Origin: Hirudinaria manillensis | Lineage: Eukaryota; Annelida; Clitellata; Hirudinida; Hirudinidae | Assembly (NCBI GenBank): GCA_034509925.1 | Contig: CM067527.1 | Location: forward strand, 2,717,501-2,781,500 | Direction of reading: 5' to 3' | DNA length: 64,000 nucleotides | Shown here: in pieces, positions 25,442 to 45,479 of the stretch | Layout: the number at the start of each line of letters is the position of its first letter | Numbering within the stretch: the first letter of the stretch is position 1 | Program-made: the position numbers and the translations under genes | Notes under the pieces: model-generated | The model's input: the letters and a program-made list of their open reading frames with translations, nothing else | What the model was told of the DNA's origin: nothing | The model's database searches: none

Positions 25442-27921
25442 ATGGCGCCTGTTGGTTGTATACCGCACGGGACTTCTGCCATTGTTGTACAGACTATTCT
25501 TTACTTTTCCGGATCATTTCTCGGATTTTTCGTTACCATACCAGTTGGAATTACGTTGGTAAGCTTAAAAATATGCAAACCAATCTTTCACAGAGCAGTT
25601 ACATTCTATGCTTGCATGAAATTCTGGTAGTAGCACAAAGTTGACATATGCAAGTATTTACTAGAGTAAATTTATTCCTTAACTGAAATATCACACTACA
25701 TACGACTGTCAAAATCGTGCCAGAGAAACTTTCATGGTGCCTGCATCCTGTTTGCTGAAGTAGTGAGATGGGAGAGGGACATCATTTGGCCATGGAATGA
25801 GCCATCTTGTCTCTATGTCTTGTACATGAATCTGGCAGTAAACATCTTCTATGCCACCTTCATGGGTTTTATAAACTTATTGATCTACTGCAAGAAACCA
25901 ATGGAGTCGACATCGTCTTTGAAGTTTGTTTCAAGTTCATTGCGTTTTGATCATTGCATTTTCATTGTTTTATTTAATTAATTGTTGAAAATCTCTTGAT
26001 ATCAAATGTTTATCAAATGTCATTGTTATTGTTTTATTAATTCTTAGGAATGTAAATATGTGCAGATGAAGTCATATATGAGTACCTATTGGACATCTGT
26101 ATTTGAGTCACTCTAATGATGTAATAAACACAAAAAAATAAATAAATAAATTATAATTCACATACCAACAACTTTTTTCTTAAAGAATTTATTTAAATAC
26201 AATTGAAATTTGAACAAAACAAAACATTATAAAGCAATAAAAGTATTTCATGGTTTAAAAAACAAACTTCAAAAAAAGGAAATATTTTCAGCTTGCTTCT
26301 TGACTGGAACATAAGCTATATTCTGAGGGCTTTCAATCCAATATTTCTGATTGTCAACTTCTGCATCATGTTTTTTGAGATCGCAAGTGCCAGCATACTC
26401 ACTGCTGGTTTGGCCGAGTTTTGCAACAAAACCGTTTCCTACGTCAACAAACTTCCGAGCGAAGTGAAATTTGCCAAAGGTCTTTCCAAAAATGCAAGGT
26501 TTGCAGCCACTTTTTTTTTTCTAAAATTAGCTTAGAAATGAGATTGTAATGAGTATTTTAATAATTAATTTTTAATTTTTTTTATGTTTTGTTGCGATTT
26601 CACAACAATAGAAATAGTTAAGCAGTGAGATCTGTTTAATGAATGTCACATCTGATAATAACTTTTCATTTTTTATTATGAAAACTTGTTAAAGGTCATG
26701 CATATAAATGCAATATTTAATTAAATATGGATTTTCAATAACAGTATTCCATTTTACCATTGGCAGTTGGATTTTAAAGTACTGGCTATGTAGCTCTATT
26801 TAATGGCTAATCAACATATTAATGTACATTAATGCATGTTAATGTCCATTAAGCTCATTAATATGCAAATAAATGTCATAATCAACTTTTGCATCAAAAC
26901 AGCTACTCTTGTGGAGAACTTGGACCCGAGGGAAAGTTTTGGAGTCAATTGGACGTCGTGAGGGGCACGGATGATGGGGTCAGAGGTCACAGCTTCTATG
27001 GATGTCTTGTCGTTGCTTCTGTGAGTCACCAAAGTTGCCCTTACAATTTACATAACTGGTATAATAATAATAATAGTGATAATGATAATGACAATAATAA
27101 CAACAACAATAATAATAATAATAGTTAATGAACATTTATAATTGCAATTCATCAAAAATAATAGCCTCTTCCAAAATTTATTAAAAGCATTACTATACCA
27201 TTAGTATTATTGCTAATGTTGGATCTTAGCAGATCCTAATATGTTAGGTCAATAACACATTTTATAGAAAAGTTAATGTTTACAAAGCATATAAATAAAT
27301 AGTTACCACAATTGAGAGGGTAAATTTGAGATCATCGTGATTACATGAAATCATGTTCGTGCACCAGCATGCTATTATTTTAGAACCAACGGCATAACGT
27401 GCCGCACTATTATACAATTTATTGTTATTATAGGTAAAATTAAACTTTTTCCATTTCAGATTGCAGCTTGGCTCCTGTTCATAATCTGGTTGGCACAGTT
27501 CGGACTGAACGTACTCATGTCCTGCAGGGTCTGCTCCTGCGACGTCGCCGAAGAGAAGAAGAAACCCGACAAGACGGCCATCATCGCCCAGAGGAGGTCC
27601 CGTCTGGCCACCCCCATAGCCACTCCGGGGGGAATGCTAACCCCTTCGAGGGGTCTCAACTTTCCAAATCCCATGGGTAACCAGTACAGAGACATGACCC
27701 CCATGGGGGCGGCCTCTAACTACCCTCCCGCTCCGCAAGCCGAAGTCCTCCCCGGAAGAAGACCGCCTCCGAGCCCGGCAGAGTCCAGCACTCCTCCGAA
27801 GCAAGACTTGTCTTTGGCCGAATCTGTCGGTTCCTCTCCGAGACAGCTGCCTCCTCTGAAACAGAAACAAGTTTATCGCAAGAACCCTCCGTCGACGTCG
27901 TCGGCTGCGCACCTCGTCTGA
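25442..27921 (+). CDS. TMEM179: TMEM179-like four-pass membrane protein
   Basis: Five exons give 367 residues: 25442-25558, 25724-25923, 26292-26498, 26903-27020 and 27460-27921; phases match throughout. Four hydrophobic segments are visible: one in exon 1 (VVQTILYFSGSFLGFFVTIP), one in exon 2 (MNLAVNIFYATFMGFINLLI), one in exon 3 (FNPIFLIVNFCIMFFEIASA) and one at the start of exon 5 (IAAWLLFIIWLAQFGL). The loop after helix 1 has NFHGACILFAE, which corresponds to the DFRGRCLLFTE of TMEM179. Vertebrate TMEM179 is about 233 residues. This one adds a C-terminal tail of about 125 residues with a Cys cluster (SCRVCSCDV), TP repeats (ATPIATPGGMLTP) and a Pro-rich end, RNPP being absent but KNPPSTSSAAHLV present. 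The start has good context (ATCATGGCG). Molecular function of the family is poorly known. Confidence 0.8.
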
Positions 27922-28666
27922 TCGGAACGATGGATGTGAAAAGTGAAAGTTTAAAACTCTGAGTTAATTGAATGAGCTTTGCTTAATTTGACAGCCTTTA
28001 GTAAGCTCATATGATGTTTGATTTATGATGAAATAAGTATGTGTTATTTTACAAAGATTTGATACCTGCTTTTGTTAAGGACTTTTTATTCACTATCACA
28101 AACAATGGTTTCTGTGATGCAAAAACTCATAAAAAAGTGCACTGGAGAAGAAATAATTTATTTTTATTATATAATAAGTTCACAATTTGAAATTTAAGAC
28201 ATAAACTGATTGTGAGAAGAGTTTAGTTTAGGTTAGAGACTATTAGTTCACAAAATTAGAGGTTAGAATGTTGCCATGAGTTAAATAATCAATTTGATAA
28301 GTCTCATAAAAAGAGGTGATTTTGTTGGATGATGGAATGGAACAGAAGAAAAACTGGATGAAGCGACCATTAGACCAAACTGCATAAAACAACGGCTACA
28401 TTATCTGATTTTTGTCTTGGTTTATAGTTTATTCACCAAAATAAGTAGCTTAAGGGTTTCGGATATCAAAAATGGGTTCGTTCTATATAACGGATTTTAA
28501 ACAATTCATTTTTTAACAAAATATTTTAATTAATAAAATATAATCGTGTGGAAAATAAATCAAGAAAATAATAAAATCTGACTGAAAACAAGTTGTTTAT
28601 TTACGGAGTCGTTTCCCGCCAATCTATCGGTTCCTCACTAGTTGACTTTACCGGTACGGAGATAAC
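27922..28666. other. Intergenic: TMEM179-like 3' region and MCM2 promoter
   Basis: No coding sequence is seen. The first part is presumed 3' untranslated sequence. The last 100 bases form the MCM2 upstream region, with an E2F-like site. Confidence 0.6.
28612..28622 (+). promoter_or_regulatory. E2F-like site upstream of MCM2
   Basis: TTTCCCGCCAA matches the E2F consensus TTTSSCGC and lies 45 bases before the MCM2 start codon. A second match (TTTTCCCGC, 28697-28705) lies in intron 1. MCM genes are E2F targets in animals and plants, so position and motif agree. Confidence 0.65.
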
Positions 28667-35464
<6,798 letters not shown>

Positions 35465-36581
35465 TGCATGACGACCACGTCTTCTATTCTAACTGGTAGA
35501 ATGTTCTTCTTCTGGACATTCCTTTGATTATTTTGTTTTCAAATAAACTGGGCAGAGTCGCATCTTTTTTGTCACACACAGAATAAAAAAAATAAAATTT
35601 AATCCACAACAAGAAATTTAAGTCTTCTGTTTGCATTTTTGTTCTTCTGTGCAACTTCTAAGCAACTCGAGTAATTGAATTTGATTGCAAAGATATTTAA
35701 GCAAAATGGCATTAAATCTATCAGCTGGTAGCATTTTGATCAAGTATTTGGTGATTTTATGTATATATTATATTATGTTGTAAGCAGTTGTATGTGGCAT
35801 GGCAAGCTCCATTAGGCAACTCCATGCTGGGCAAAGTTAGCCCTGATTGCTGGTCACCAAAGACCGATATCCTGTGATTACAAGCTTAAAATAGCTCTCA
35901 GATTGATGCATAAATAAATATTTAAAAACTTCTGAATGCTCTGAGCAGACGACAAAGCGGACGGGGTGCTCGCTGCACGTCCGTCTGCCCGGGGCATAAT
36001 AATAATAATTAGTCATTGGTTCGAGATTCAAGAGGGCGATTGTCTTGTTTAAGAATTATTTATTCCGTTTAAGTTTCGATACGTGAATTTGCAAACTGTT
36101 GGAATCTCATTGGTGGGATAAAATGATGATAAGTAAATAACGAGGACAATTTGTCAAATAAAGTCGGCAGCATCTCCCGTCAGATCCGTCGGGCCCGGTC
36201 GATGCAACAGGGAACTGGCCAATCGGAAGCATGCAGGTCGACTAGATGCAAGCGTTGTTTAAGATCCATGCTCAGATGGAGGCAAACCTGAGGTCGTTCA
36301 GGGTTAATGGGCGTGGCTAAAACTCATAAATGTAAGCAAAGATTTTTAAAAAAATACGTGTAGCAAGCATCTTTTGGAGCTGAAAGAGATGTTAGATGTA
36401 TAGCAACGACATTAAGAGTAGCAATTTTTATCAGATGCGACGTGTTACTACGAGGAAGAGGACGAGGAAAAGATGGAAGGGAAACTGGTGACTAGTCTGA
36501 AACTTAGTAGGAGACTTTGTCGAATAGTCCCAGTGACGAAGAGAGCGATTGACCGCTCGGAGGAGGAAAGAAAAATGGTTC
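35465..36581. other. Convergent intergenic region MCM2/EXOC1
   Basis: An AATAAA at 35542-35547 is the likely MCM2 poly(A) signal. A GC-richer block at 35780-36040 contains a dispersed-repeat end (35886-35926) matching 2257-2305. 36140-36310 is also GC-richer without a recognised product. The EXOC1 3' untranslated region should occupy the right side. Confidence 0.55.
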
Positions 36582-39500
36582 TCAGTGCGACTGCGCGATG
36601 TCGGAAAAGTAGCCGAGGAGATCTTCGATGGTGAACTCGAAGGAGATGCCGGAGTCGGGGTAGCACTTGGCGATCATCTGCTCGTAGTACTTGTACTGCT
36701 TGATGAACTCGTCCTGCATGAAATGCCAGACGACCTGCGGACGTAAACAGGACGCGTTTTTAATTTTACTTCACAAACCAAACGAGTTATTGTGACATCT
36801 TTTAAATCAATGCTTTTGGCCAAAGAATACTATTGGTTTTGCTAATTATAAGTGTTATTAAGCAAATTTTTATAACTAATTATGATTAATAATTAACTGA
36901 TTAATCGATACCTGGAGCAGGTTTTCCTCCTCGCAAAGATGTTTGTCAACCTTTTTATAGAGCAGCTCTAGGCCTTTCTTGACCTGATGCGATGATTGGG
37001 GAAAAAATATTAAACCCAATTTAATTCAATTTTGTTACAAAATCAAATTTTTTGCAATTTGTATCTAATTTCGTGGTATATAATTTGAAATAACCAGCCG
37101 AGACATTTATAATTCGTGATAAAAAAATGAGGTCGCATCCAAAAATAGAAGGACGATTGACCTCTTTCCCTGAGTACTCCTTGATTATCTTCTTGAGTTC
37201 CTGTTTACTGAACTGCACCTGATAACCCACGTCCTCCAATCTCATCCCCGATGAGACTTTTCCTTCAACTCCATGGAAGAACATCTGCAGTGGGAAGTCA
37301 GTTGATGTGGAGTGATTTATAGTCACAGTTTCGTTCATATTGAATACATTGTCGGTCATTCAATCAAGTTCAATTTCAATCATCAGTCAATGCTTATTCC
37401 AACCAAGTAGCCATCACGATAGTCAGCTTCATCATCACCATTATCACCATCATCATCGTCAGCTTCATCATAATCATCATTGTTGTTTCAAACCTGAACT
37501 TTCTCGAGAGGTTGTCCGAGGTAGGTGACCATGTAGCTGTTCAACCAATCCTGATACTTCTTCTTTGCTTCCTTCTTCTTTCCTTCCAGACTCGAGATCT
37601 TCAACTCCGACAGGACGGCTGAAGGAAAGAAAAAGGTATTTTATTGGCTTTGATGATTGATTGATTGAAAATATTCATATTTATGAATATTCATATTTAT
37701 GAATATTTTCAAAATTTGTAAAGTCAAGCAATCGAGTCTGCAACAGCTCACCGAACAGTCTGTGGTAGTTTTCTAAAATGAAAAGAACAAAATTTTTAAA
37801 TTATTTTATTTAAAAAATAAAAACTGTTTTATTGGTGTCTAAAGATACGAGTCATGCATGGTTATAATTCATCCGATACCATGAATTGTTTCCCCTTTGG
37901 TCAATTTTCATTTTCTCCTAAATACATCTCATGAGTAGACTCATAACATTCAATATAATATCTTATTAAATTATAATATGTTGTCATTTAGAATCAAACT
38001 GATTAAAAATAACTCTAACAAATGATAAATAAGAACTTAATTAAATTATAAAAAAAAGAATAAAATTAAAATTGAAAACTAATCATCATCATCATCATAA
38101 TCTTCTTGTTACGCACCCAAGTGCACGACCTCCACAGGTGTCTTCTGGCTCTCCGTGGCCACCCTGGCAATCTCAACGAACAGTGCATCCATCAACTTCG
38201 TGTATGCGACATCGAGGTCCTTGCGTCTGCTCCTGTCCTTGAAGATCCTCTCGGAATGACGGGCAAAGTCCTGCGGGGGAGGAGGTGAGGATCGGTCATC
38301 CTTAGTCAGTCACCGCATGCACGCTCGCTCAATCGATCGCAAACTGCTTGAAGCAGTTTTTTTTAATATGTTAATTGCTCATTCACTCACTCACCCACTC
38401 ACTCACTCACTCATTCACTCACTCATGAACTAGTCAGTCATGAATATGCAACTATTAAAAACAGTTTTTGAATAACTTGATTCAAGTTCAGGTGTTCATC
38501 ATGTTTCCATGCAAATTATAAAAATATTCCACCAATTTTTTCTGTTTTATAATTATAAGATTACTAATTAATAACTTAACAAATAATAATAATAATAATA
38601 ATAATAACCAATAATTGTTTAAAAATTACCTCAAAGGCATGGACGAAGGAAAGAATTCCAACTTTGCCCTTCTTGTTCGTCTTGAACTCCTTCATGGCTT
38701 GGATTTGGGAGTCCTTGATCGGGTAATTATAATGAGCGATTAACATAATTAATTCATGAATAATTTATTTTGGTCATGCTCTTATCTATATAGCATGTTC
38801 TTATTATAATTATCCACCTAATTCTATCATTATCATTATTATTGTTATTAAAATATATAAAACATAATAATAATGATTTAAACCAAGAATTTATTCGTAT
38901 TGAAACAACAACAAAGTTAAAATGAAGACTGACCACAAACTTGTCAAAGTCCCTCTTGATCTGAATGAGGCAGTTGGCGAAGGCCTTGCTGAGGAAGGAC
39001 CCTGCGTCCTCTGCGGACATGACGTGGTCTCCCATCCGGACGAACATGTGCAGGATGTTGCTGTTGTTGCAATTCAAATGATGCTATTTTATTCTTAATT
39101 GATACTAAATTATCGATATTATTACGTTAACTAATGGCAGTTTATTTATTCGTTTGCAAGAAGGGCAAGATCAGAGTCTCAAACAAGAGATGTCATGGAC
39201 AACATCTTGGAAAAGGATCCTCAAAAAGCTGACTTGAAGAGCTTATGTTGTGAACTGCTACTAGCTAACAAATGGTAAAGAGTATGAACAACAACAACAA
39301 CAACAACACCGACTAGGAATTGAGTGCAACTCCGAACGACTCCAACGCCATGAGTTCCGTCTCGAGGGAGACGAAGAGGTCGGTCATGACTCCTCTTACG
39401 TTCTCGTTGATCTTGTACCTGCAATAATTAATTATAATTATAATTAAAATTATGACTATGGTGGTGATGATGATGATGATAGAGCTAATGGTTATCTTTA

Positions 39501-42500
39501 TAATGGTCAAATGACATCATCAGCAGTCATCATCTTCATTATTATCATCATCACCATCATGATCATCATCATCATAACCTTCCACCACTTGGAGCCTTCT
39601 GATTCTGCACCCAAGGACCTTCGGAATCGGGCACCTGCTGCTTCTGGTCGTCGGGGAAACCGTTGTCGAGGAGGTTGAAGAACTTCACGCAAAAGTCCTG
39701 CTCGGCCACGCACCACACCTCCAGCTCCGTTATCACCTTCTCGAACACCTGTGACATCGTTATCATCATCATCATCATCATCGTCGTCGTCGTCATCATC
39801 ATCATCATAACAGGCTTGGTTATGATCTTTAATTAACTCTAATTTTTTTTTAAATAATAACATGCTACCATTAGCATTGGTTAGTTTCTTTATTGATTAA
39901 TTTGTCCTGTTATTAATTAATTAATTTTTAAAAGAATAAAATCAAATTCAACTCAAGGCTAATGTAGACTTAAACATGTTCATTTAAAACACCAGCCAAA
40001 AATTAAGCAACCACTTAAACATCTTCATATGTTAATGAACCGAGTCGTTGGTCACGTGACCACAGCCTGCCAACCAATCGTCTTCAGAGATAAAAATAAA
40101 CATCCCTAACTCCTAACCTGATCAAAGTACTCTCCGACCTCCCTGACACCCAACTCCATGTTCTGGGAGCTTGACCTCGAAGGTCGAAGGGTTGGGGTCA
40201 ACAGCAGCCTGAGGTGTTAGAAATTATGACTTTTATGAGATTAATTATCATTTTATTTTTGTTTATTTTGTTAGAAATTAATAATTTTTACAAGATTAAT
40301 TATATTTGTTTATCATTTTTTGTTTATTTTGTTAAATGAATTTGGTGGGAGACAAATTTTGTGATTTATGGCTTAGGCTTTGAGATGGAGTTCCTGTGAA
40401 TTTGCACTGGTTCTGTTTTCCAAACAAGTCGTTGAAATCCTTTGCAGGTTCACTTTTAATTTATTTTCCACACATTTTGTGGAATTACAAATGTTGCATT
40501 TGTTCCACCTTACGTGGTATTTATCGTATAATTAATTTTTTTTTAATTAATGATAGTCAAAGTTTGAATATTAAATCGTCCAATCGATGACCTGCTACTG
40601 TCGATGATCCCGCCTCCGTCGCCTGTTTTGTTGAGACTGGACGTGCTGCTGTTGCGAGACACTTTTCTCGGCAGGGTGGACGACCCAGGAGTGGTGATGA
40701 TGCTGCCTGGTTGATTCAAGTTCAGTTAATAATCATTAATATTAATGATGATGATGATGATGATAACAATATTATAATAATAACAACAATAACAATAATA
40801 ATAATGACTAATTGTATACATAAATAAATAGGCACTTATTATAACCATCACAACCACATTGTTATCATCATCATCATCATCACTATCATCATCAAGTTCA
40901 CTCACCCCTCTTGGTCGAAGCGTTTGGATCCACCCTGGCACCGAGATAATTGGAAAGGTGCTGTTTGGCCTGCTGCATGAAGTCCCTCACCTGCTGGTCG
41001 AACAGTTTGCCAAGGTTCGTGGCATAAACCTGCATCGGAAAAAGATACGCAGGTAGGTTAAAAGGTAAAGGTATTTAATGGAACAAGTCATGACTGACAA
41101 ATTAATAAATAATTAGTCAATTAATAATTAATTAATGAATAATTAATTAATGAATAAATCAATAACTAATTAATGGATAGATCAATAATTAATTAATGAA
41201 TAAATCAATAATTAATGAATGAATAAATTAATAATTAATTAATGAATAATTAATTAATGAATAAATTAATAATTAATTAATTAATTTAACAGGGAACGAA
41301 TGTAGATGGACGTACGTTCTTAAGCTTGAGGAAGCTCTCTGGATCAACGACCTTGAGCCAGCACATGAGGTCGGAGTAGGGCATCAACTCCTTGTGGCAA
41401 GAGGCGTGCGAGGGCAGCTTCAACTCGTTCAGGACGTTCATCGTGGGTAGCTGCAACCCACCCAACTCGTTACCCTGACAACGGAGGAGAGGAGAAGGTA
41501 GGTTATTATAAGATATAATTATAATAAATTATTTTTAATGAGCCTTTGATCCTGCCAATGAGTCTAACTCGATGAATATTGGAAAGTATTTTGAAAACTC
41601 AAACTGTAGATGTTGACCTTACAATACATTGACAGATATGGCTGGGTTGGGGAATATTTAAATATTTTGATTTAAATGCTTGGCTTTGTCTTGAATGCTT
41701 TTCAGATTGGTTTTGTTGGTTGATAAATAAATTTTTTAAAAAATAATAAAAAAACAAATTATTATTAAATAAATAAAAACTCACCTGGTGAATGAAGAGG
41801 TTGTTGAGGTGATGCGACAACCTCTTGGCAAAAGAGCTCTTCAACTGATTCAACTTCTTCTTCTGCTCTTGAACTGCCACCATCTTTGCCAGGGCTTGAA
41901 GGACAGGATGAGTGGATAGATTGATGGATGGGTGAGTGGATGGATTGATGGATGGGTAAGTGGATGATTTGGTGAGTGAGTGAGGGGGTGGATGACAAAT
42001 ATATACTAATGGTATATATAAGACATTCACAAACTAGAATCATGGACACAAAATGCAATATGGTATTTCAAAGATTATGAAAACATGGTTAGTTATTCAA
42101 TAATTTTAAGTTAGTTATCATTCAACGAATATTACTCACCTGGCTTTATTTCCGCAGAGTGGCATTTGAGGATGGCCTTGGCTGCCACGGTGCAGTCTTG
42201 GATTCCCCTGGCGGTCGTCAGGTCCGAGTCCAGCAGGGACTTTGCGTGTTGGTGATCAAAGCTCAGCTTTTTCTGAAGAAAAGATTGGAATTTCTTTTTT
42301 TAAAGATTGTAAATTTCAACCAAAGGTTTGAATGATTTTATGAATTAATCTATTAACTTGTTATATTAACATGAAGGTATATTTTATGACTCACAACAAA
42401 TTAATTAATTTAATTAAGTAATAAGTTAATTAATTAATTAATAAGTCACAATAATCTGCTCTAAATTTTTTTGGGTGGTTCAGCAAATAAACATCATGGA

Positions 42501-45046
42501 TGGATGAATGAACTGCAGGTCTTCAGATGAGACGGACTGCTTGAAATTAATTGGTCAGTTGAGAAAATTAACGATTTAATAATTAAAAATTATTTTAACT
42601 AATAATAATAATAATAATTAATCTGTGAAACTCACGACAAGACTTTCCAGTTCATCGAGAAGTTTTTTGTGGTTTTTGTTTCTGATGCTGATGAGTGAAT
42701 CTTTATCTTTCATGGTGTCCATCAGGGATTTGACACTCTGCAAGTGTTGATGTTAGGTCTTAAATGTTTAGTGGAAAATATTTATCGTAATAAATGACAT
42801 TTATTAATCCTAAATATTATATTTGCTGTGAATTTAATTATCACATAACGTTAAAAAGAATGTTAATTACTCTGAGAGACACGTTGTTATTAGGTCGTGT
42901 TGGCATTAGGTCTTAAGTTGTGGAGATTTTATTGTATCAGATGGCATTTATTGATGCTGCTCAAAAGAATATATTTGATGAAAATGTAATTAAAATATAA
43001 TAATTATTAAAAATAGTATTAAATATAATAATAAATAAAAAACGTTAATGTTAATTACACCAAGACATGAAACATCATGAAGAATAAAAACAACAGCCTC
43101 ATATTTCCATCTTTCCAAGAAGCCTTTGAAACATCGTGAATCATTTAAAAACTCGAAATAATTGCAAAAAACAACAAATAAATTTAAAAAAATAAATTAA
43201 AAATCAACCCAAGTTGAGCAAACATTTGAAATATTTGTCTGGTTTTGGTTTTAAAGTTTTTGAATTGATTTTTGGATATCATGTTACTTAGAATATGAGT
43301 GGAGAGGAATTGATTCAATGTGGCAGACATTACAATGAATTATGATAATAGTCAGGATGATGATGATGATGATGATGATGAAAATGATGATGAAGTCAAT
43401 ATAGCAATGGATATGGCGATGGCAAGAGTTCAATTATCAGGATAACGACAACAAGATCAACAACAAAACTTATGATTTAAATGATGTAGCACGTTTAGTT
43501 GGAATGAGATACACCATACTCACACACCACATGGACAGCTCACACACACACAACCACACCCAAGAAGCCCAATCCCCCCTCTCTGGAAACCCCAACGACC
43601 CACCCACCCCGATGATGTCTTCGTACTCCTGCATCTTCATCTCAATCTCCTCCACTGCTTTGATTCCATCGTCCAAGAAACTCATCAGCTCCAGGACCTT
43701 CTCCTCTGAACTCATGATGGTGTGGATGTTTGCCTGAATAAATTATGCTAATTAAACTGCTGCTTGAGACCAAGCCAATCATGAATGGTTAGTCATTTTC
43801 TCTGGCAATAAAGTTATAGTAAAATATTAATATTCAGTTGCATTAAAATTTTATTTTAACCACTGTTAAACCACCACCAAATCAATCAATCAATCAACAG
43901 CTACCTAATCAATTATTCAACCAATCAACTAACTCCGTCCAACAGGGACAGCTCCCTCGACAAATCCTCCGTAAAGACGTCTGCTCTACTGATGGCGTAC
44001 TCGCACTGGGACATGAGCGCCTCCAAATCCGTCTGCTCCTTTTCGGAGAGGGCCCGCCAGTCCGAGTCTCCTCCCCCCGTTCCGCCCTGGTCTGCCGGCA
44101 TGGTGGACTTTATCAGGGCACCCTCTTGCTCGTGTACCAGAAGGCTTTCTGATGATGATGTCGATGAAGATGAGAGCAGATATATAATATTTTTTAATTT
44201 TTTTAATTCAAAAATTAAAATTAAATTGAATTTATTCTTAAATCCAAAATACTCGTTGAAATCAAATCTTATCAAAATTTATCTGAGACTGACCATCCAG
44301 CAGGCCAGGTTGTACATTCACAAAGTCTGGCTTTTGTACTAGGTACATGTGACTGAGCTGCAATTGGTTGTGTGACTAATAAATTTTATTATCATTTCTT
44401 AATATGATACAGTAAATGTTGTTATCATTTCAAAACTAATAGCATGATTTGTATACATGATTCCAAACTCCATAGCAGTTAAACAATAAGCTATTAATAA
44501 TAATTAATTAATAATAAGCTGCAATTTATTTTAATAAAGTTCAAACCTTCCAGATGCTATGAATGAAAGCATTCTTCTCTGCAACACTGCTGGCAACCCA
44601 CTTGTAGATTTTGTCTGCATGGATGTCAAACTCAGAAGAATCCTGCCCATTTGAATCATAATGGATATCAATAAAAAAAAGCTCTTTTTAAAAACATCAA
44701 ACTACTTTTATAAAGAAACAAACCTTATCAGAAAATTTTGCATCAAATAATCTTATTTGTCTGAGAGGCCATGAAAGCTTTTTCTTGTATGTGTCAACTT
44801 TATCTGATTTCTTCACTTGGTACAGAGTCACTTGTACAGGTTTTTCTATGGTAACTAAAATGAAACACAATATAAACAGACAGCATGATGTGAAATCGTA
44901 ATGTTTACGTTTTAACAATCACCTGCGGCACATAGAAAACAGGCTTTCTTCCTTTTGCCCTCTTTCGTTACGTGAACAACAGAAAATAATCTTTCTTCGT
45001 TGGGAAAAAATACCTCTCTTTGAAGTTTATGTTTAATTGCAGTCAT
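36582..45046 (-). CDS. EXOC1: Exocyst complex component 1 (Sec3)
   Basis: Twenty-three minus-strand exons give 907 residues (human about 894): 45046-44923, 44854-44724, 44642-44547, 44357-44294, 44148-43934, 43733-43608, 42737-42636, 42272-42140, 41894-41785, 41474-41316, 41029-40906, 40706-40592, 40208-40118, 39748-39579, 39418-39314, 39060-38934, 38713-38630, 38270-38117, 37772-37752, 37618-37494, 37284-37162, 36983-36912 and 36734-36582. Sec3 marks plasma-membrane sites where the exocyst tethers secretory vesicles. Landmarks are the start [20 protein letters not shown], the [20 protein letters not shown] of the PIP2-binding PH-like domain, [17 protein letters not shown], coiled-coil exons, the low-complexity linker [18 protein letters not shown], and the C-terminus [16 protein letters not shown]. 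One exon is only 21 bases (ENYHRLF). The splice at 39314/39060 uses a less usual TA|GTCGGT donor. Confidence 0.96.
37667..37710. repeat. 44-bp near palindrome
   Basis: GAAAATATTCAT at the left end is mirrored by ATGAATATTTTC at the right, around two CATATTTATGAATATT units. It lies in the EXOC1 intron next to the 21-base microexon. Confidence 0.6.
41090..41292. repeat. AATTAATGAATA-type AT repeat
   Basis: Irregular tandem AATTAATGAATAAATCAATA units fill the intron between EXOC1 exons 41316-41474 and 40906-41029. Confidence 0.75.
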
Positions 45047-45479
45047 CTTTTTTGTACAAATTTAAAGACCCGCAGCCAGACAAATAATAACAACCCCCTC
45101 GTAGACTGCAAAGGTAATACGCACAAATATTAGGTAAAATTTTGTTTAAATTATAGCTAAAGTAGTATAGCTTTAGATTAAAAAGTGAAATCCATTAAGT
45201 AACCATTTTTGACATTTTAGGCATCAAGTTAATACTTCGTAAAACTATTTTAATATAATTGTGTGATATAAAAAATTAAAACGTCAAACAAGAAAAATAA
45301 TTATAATAATGTGAATAAAATCTCCAGCAAAATATTTTTCCATCTATTCTATTACTTATCTTCTACCACTAGCTTCTTTTTTGGGACCGTATTGTTATAG
45401 GAAGGCTCGCGCGCGTGATAGGACGAGACATTGCAGTTTTACTTGTACTTTGACTTTTTCCGCTTATAAATAATTAGAA
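45047..45479. promoter_or_regulatory. Shared bidirectional upstream region (EXOC1 / eRF3)
   Basis: The two divergent start codons are 433 bases apart. A short CpG-rich stretch (GGCTCGCGCGCGTGATAGG, near 45404-45422) stands out from the A/T background and is the best promoter candidate. Inferred from layout and composition. Confidence 0.5.

Noticed and set aside
36448..36746. Open frames in 36448-36746 as an extra gene
   Set aside because: They are shadows of the last EXOC1 exon on the other strand or in other frames.
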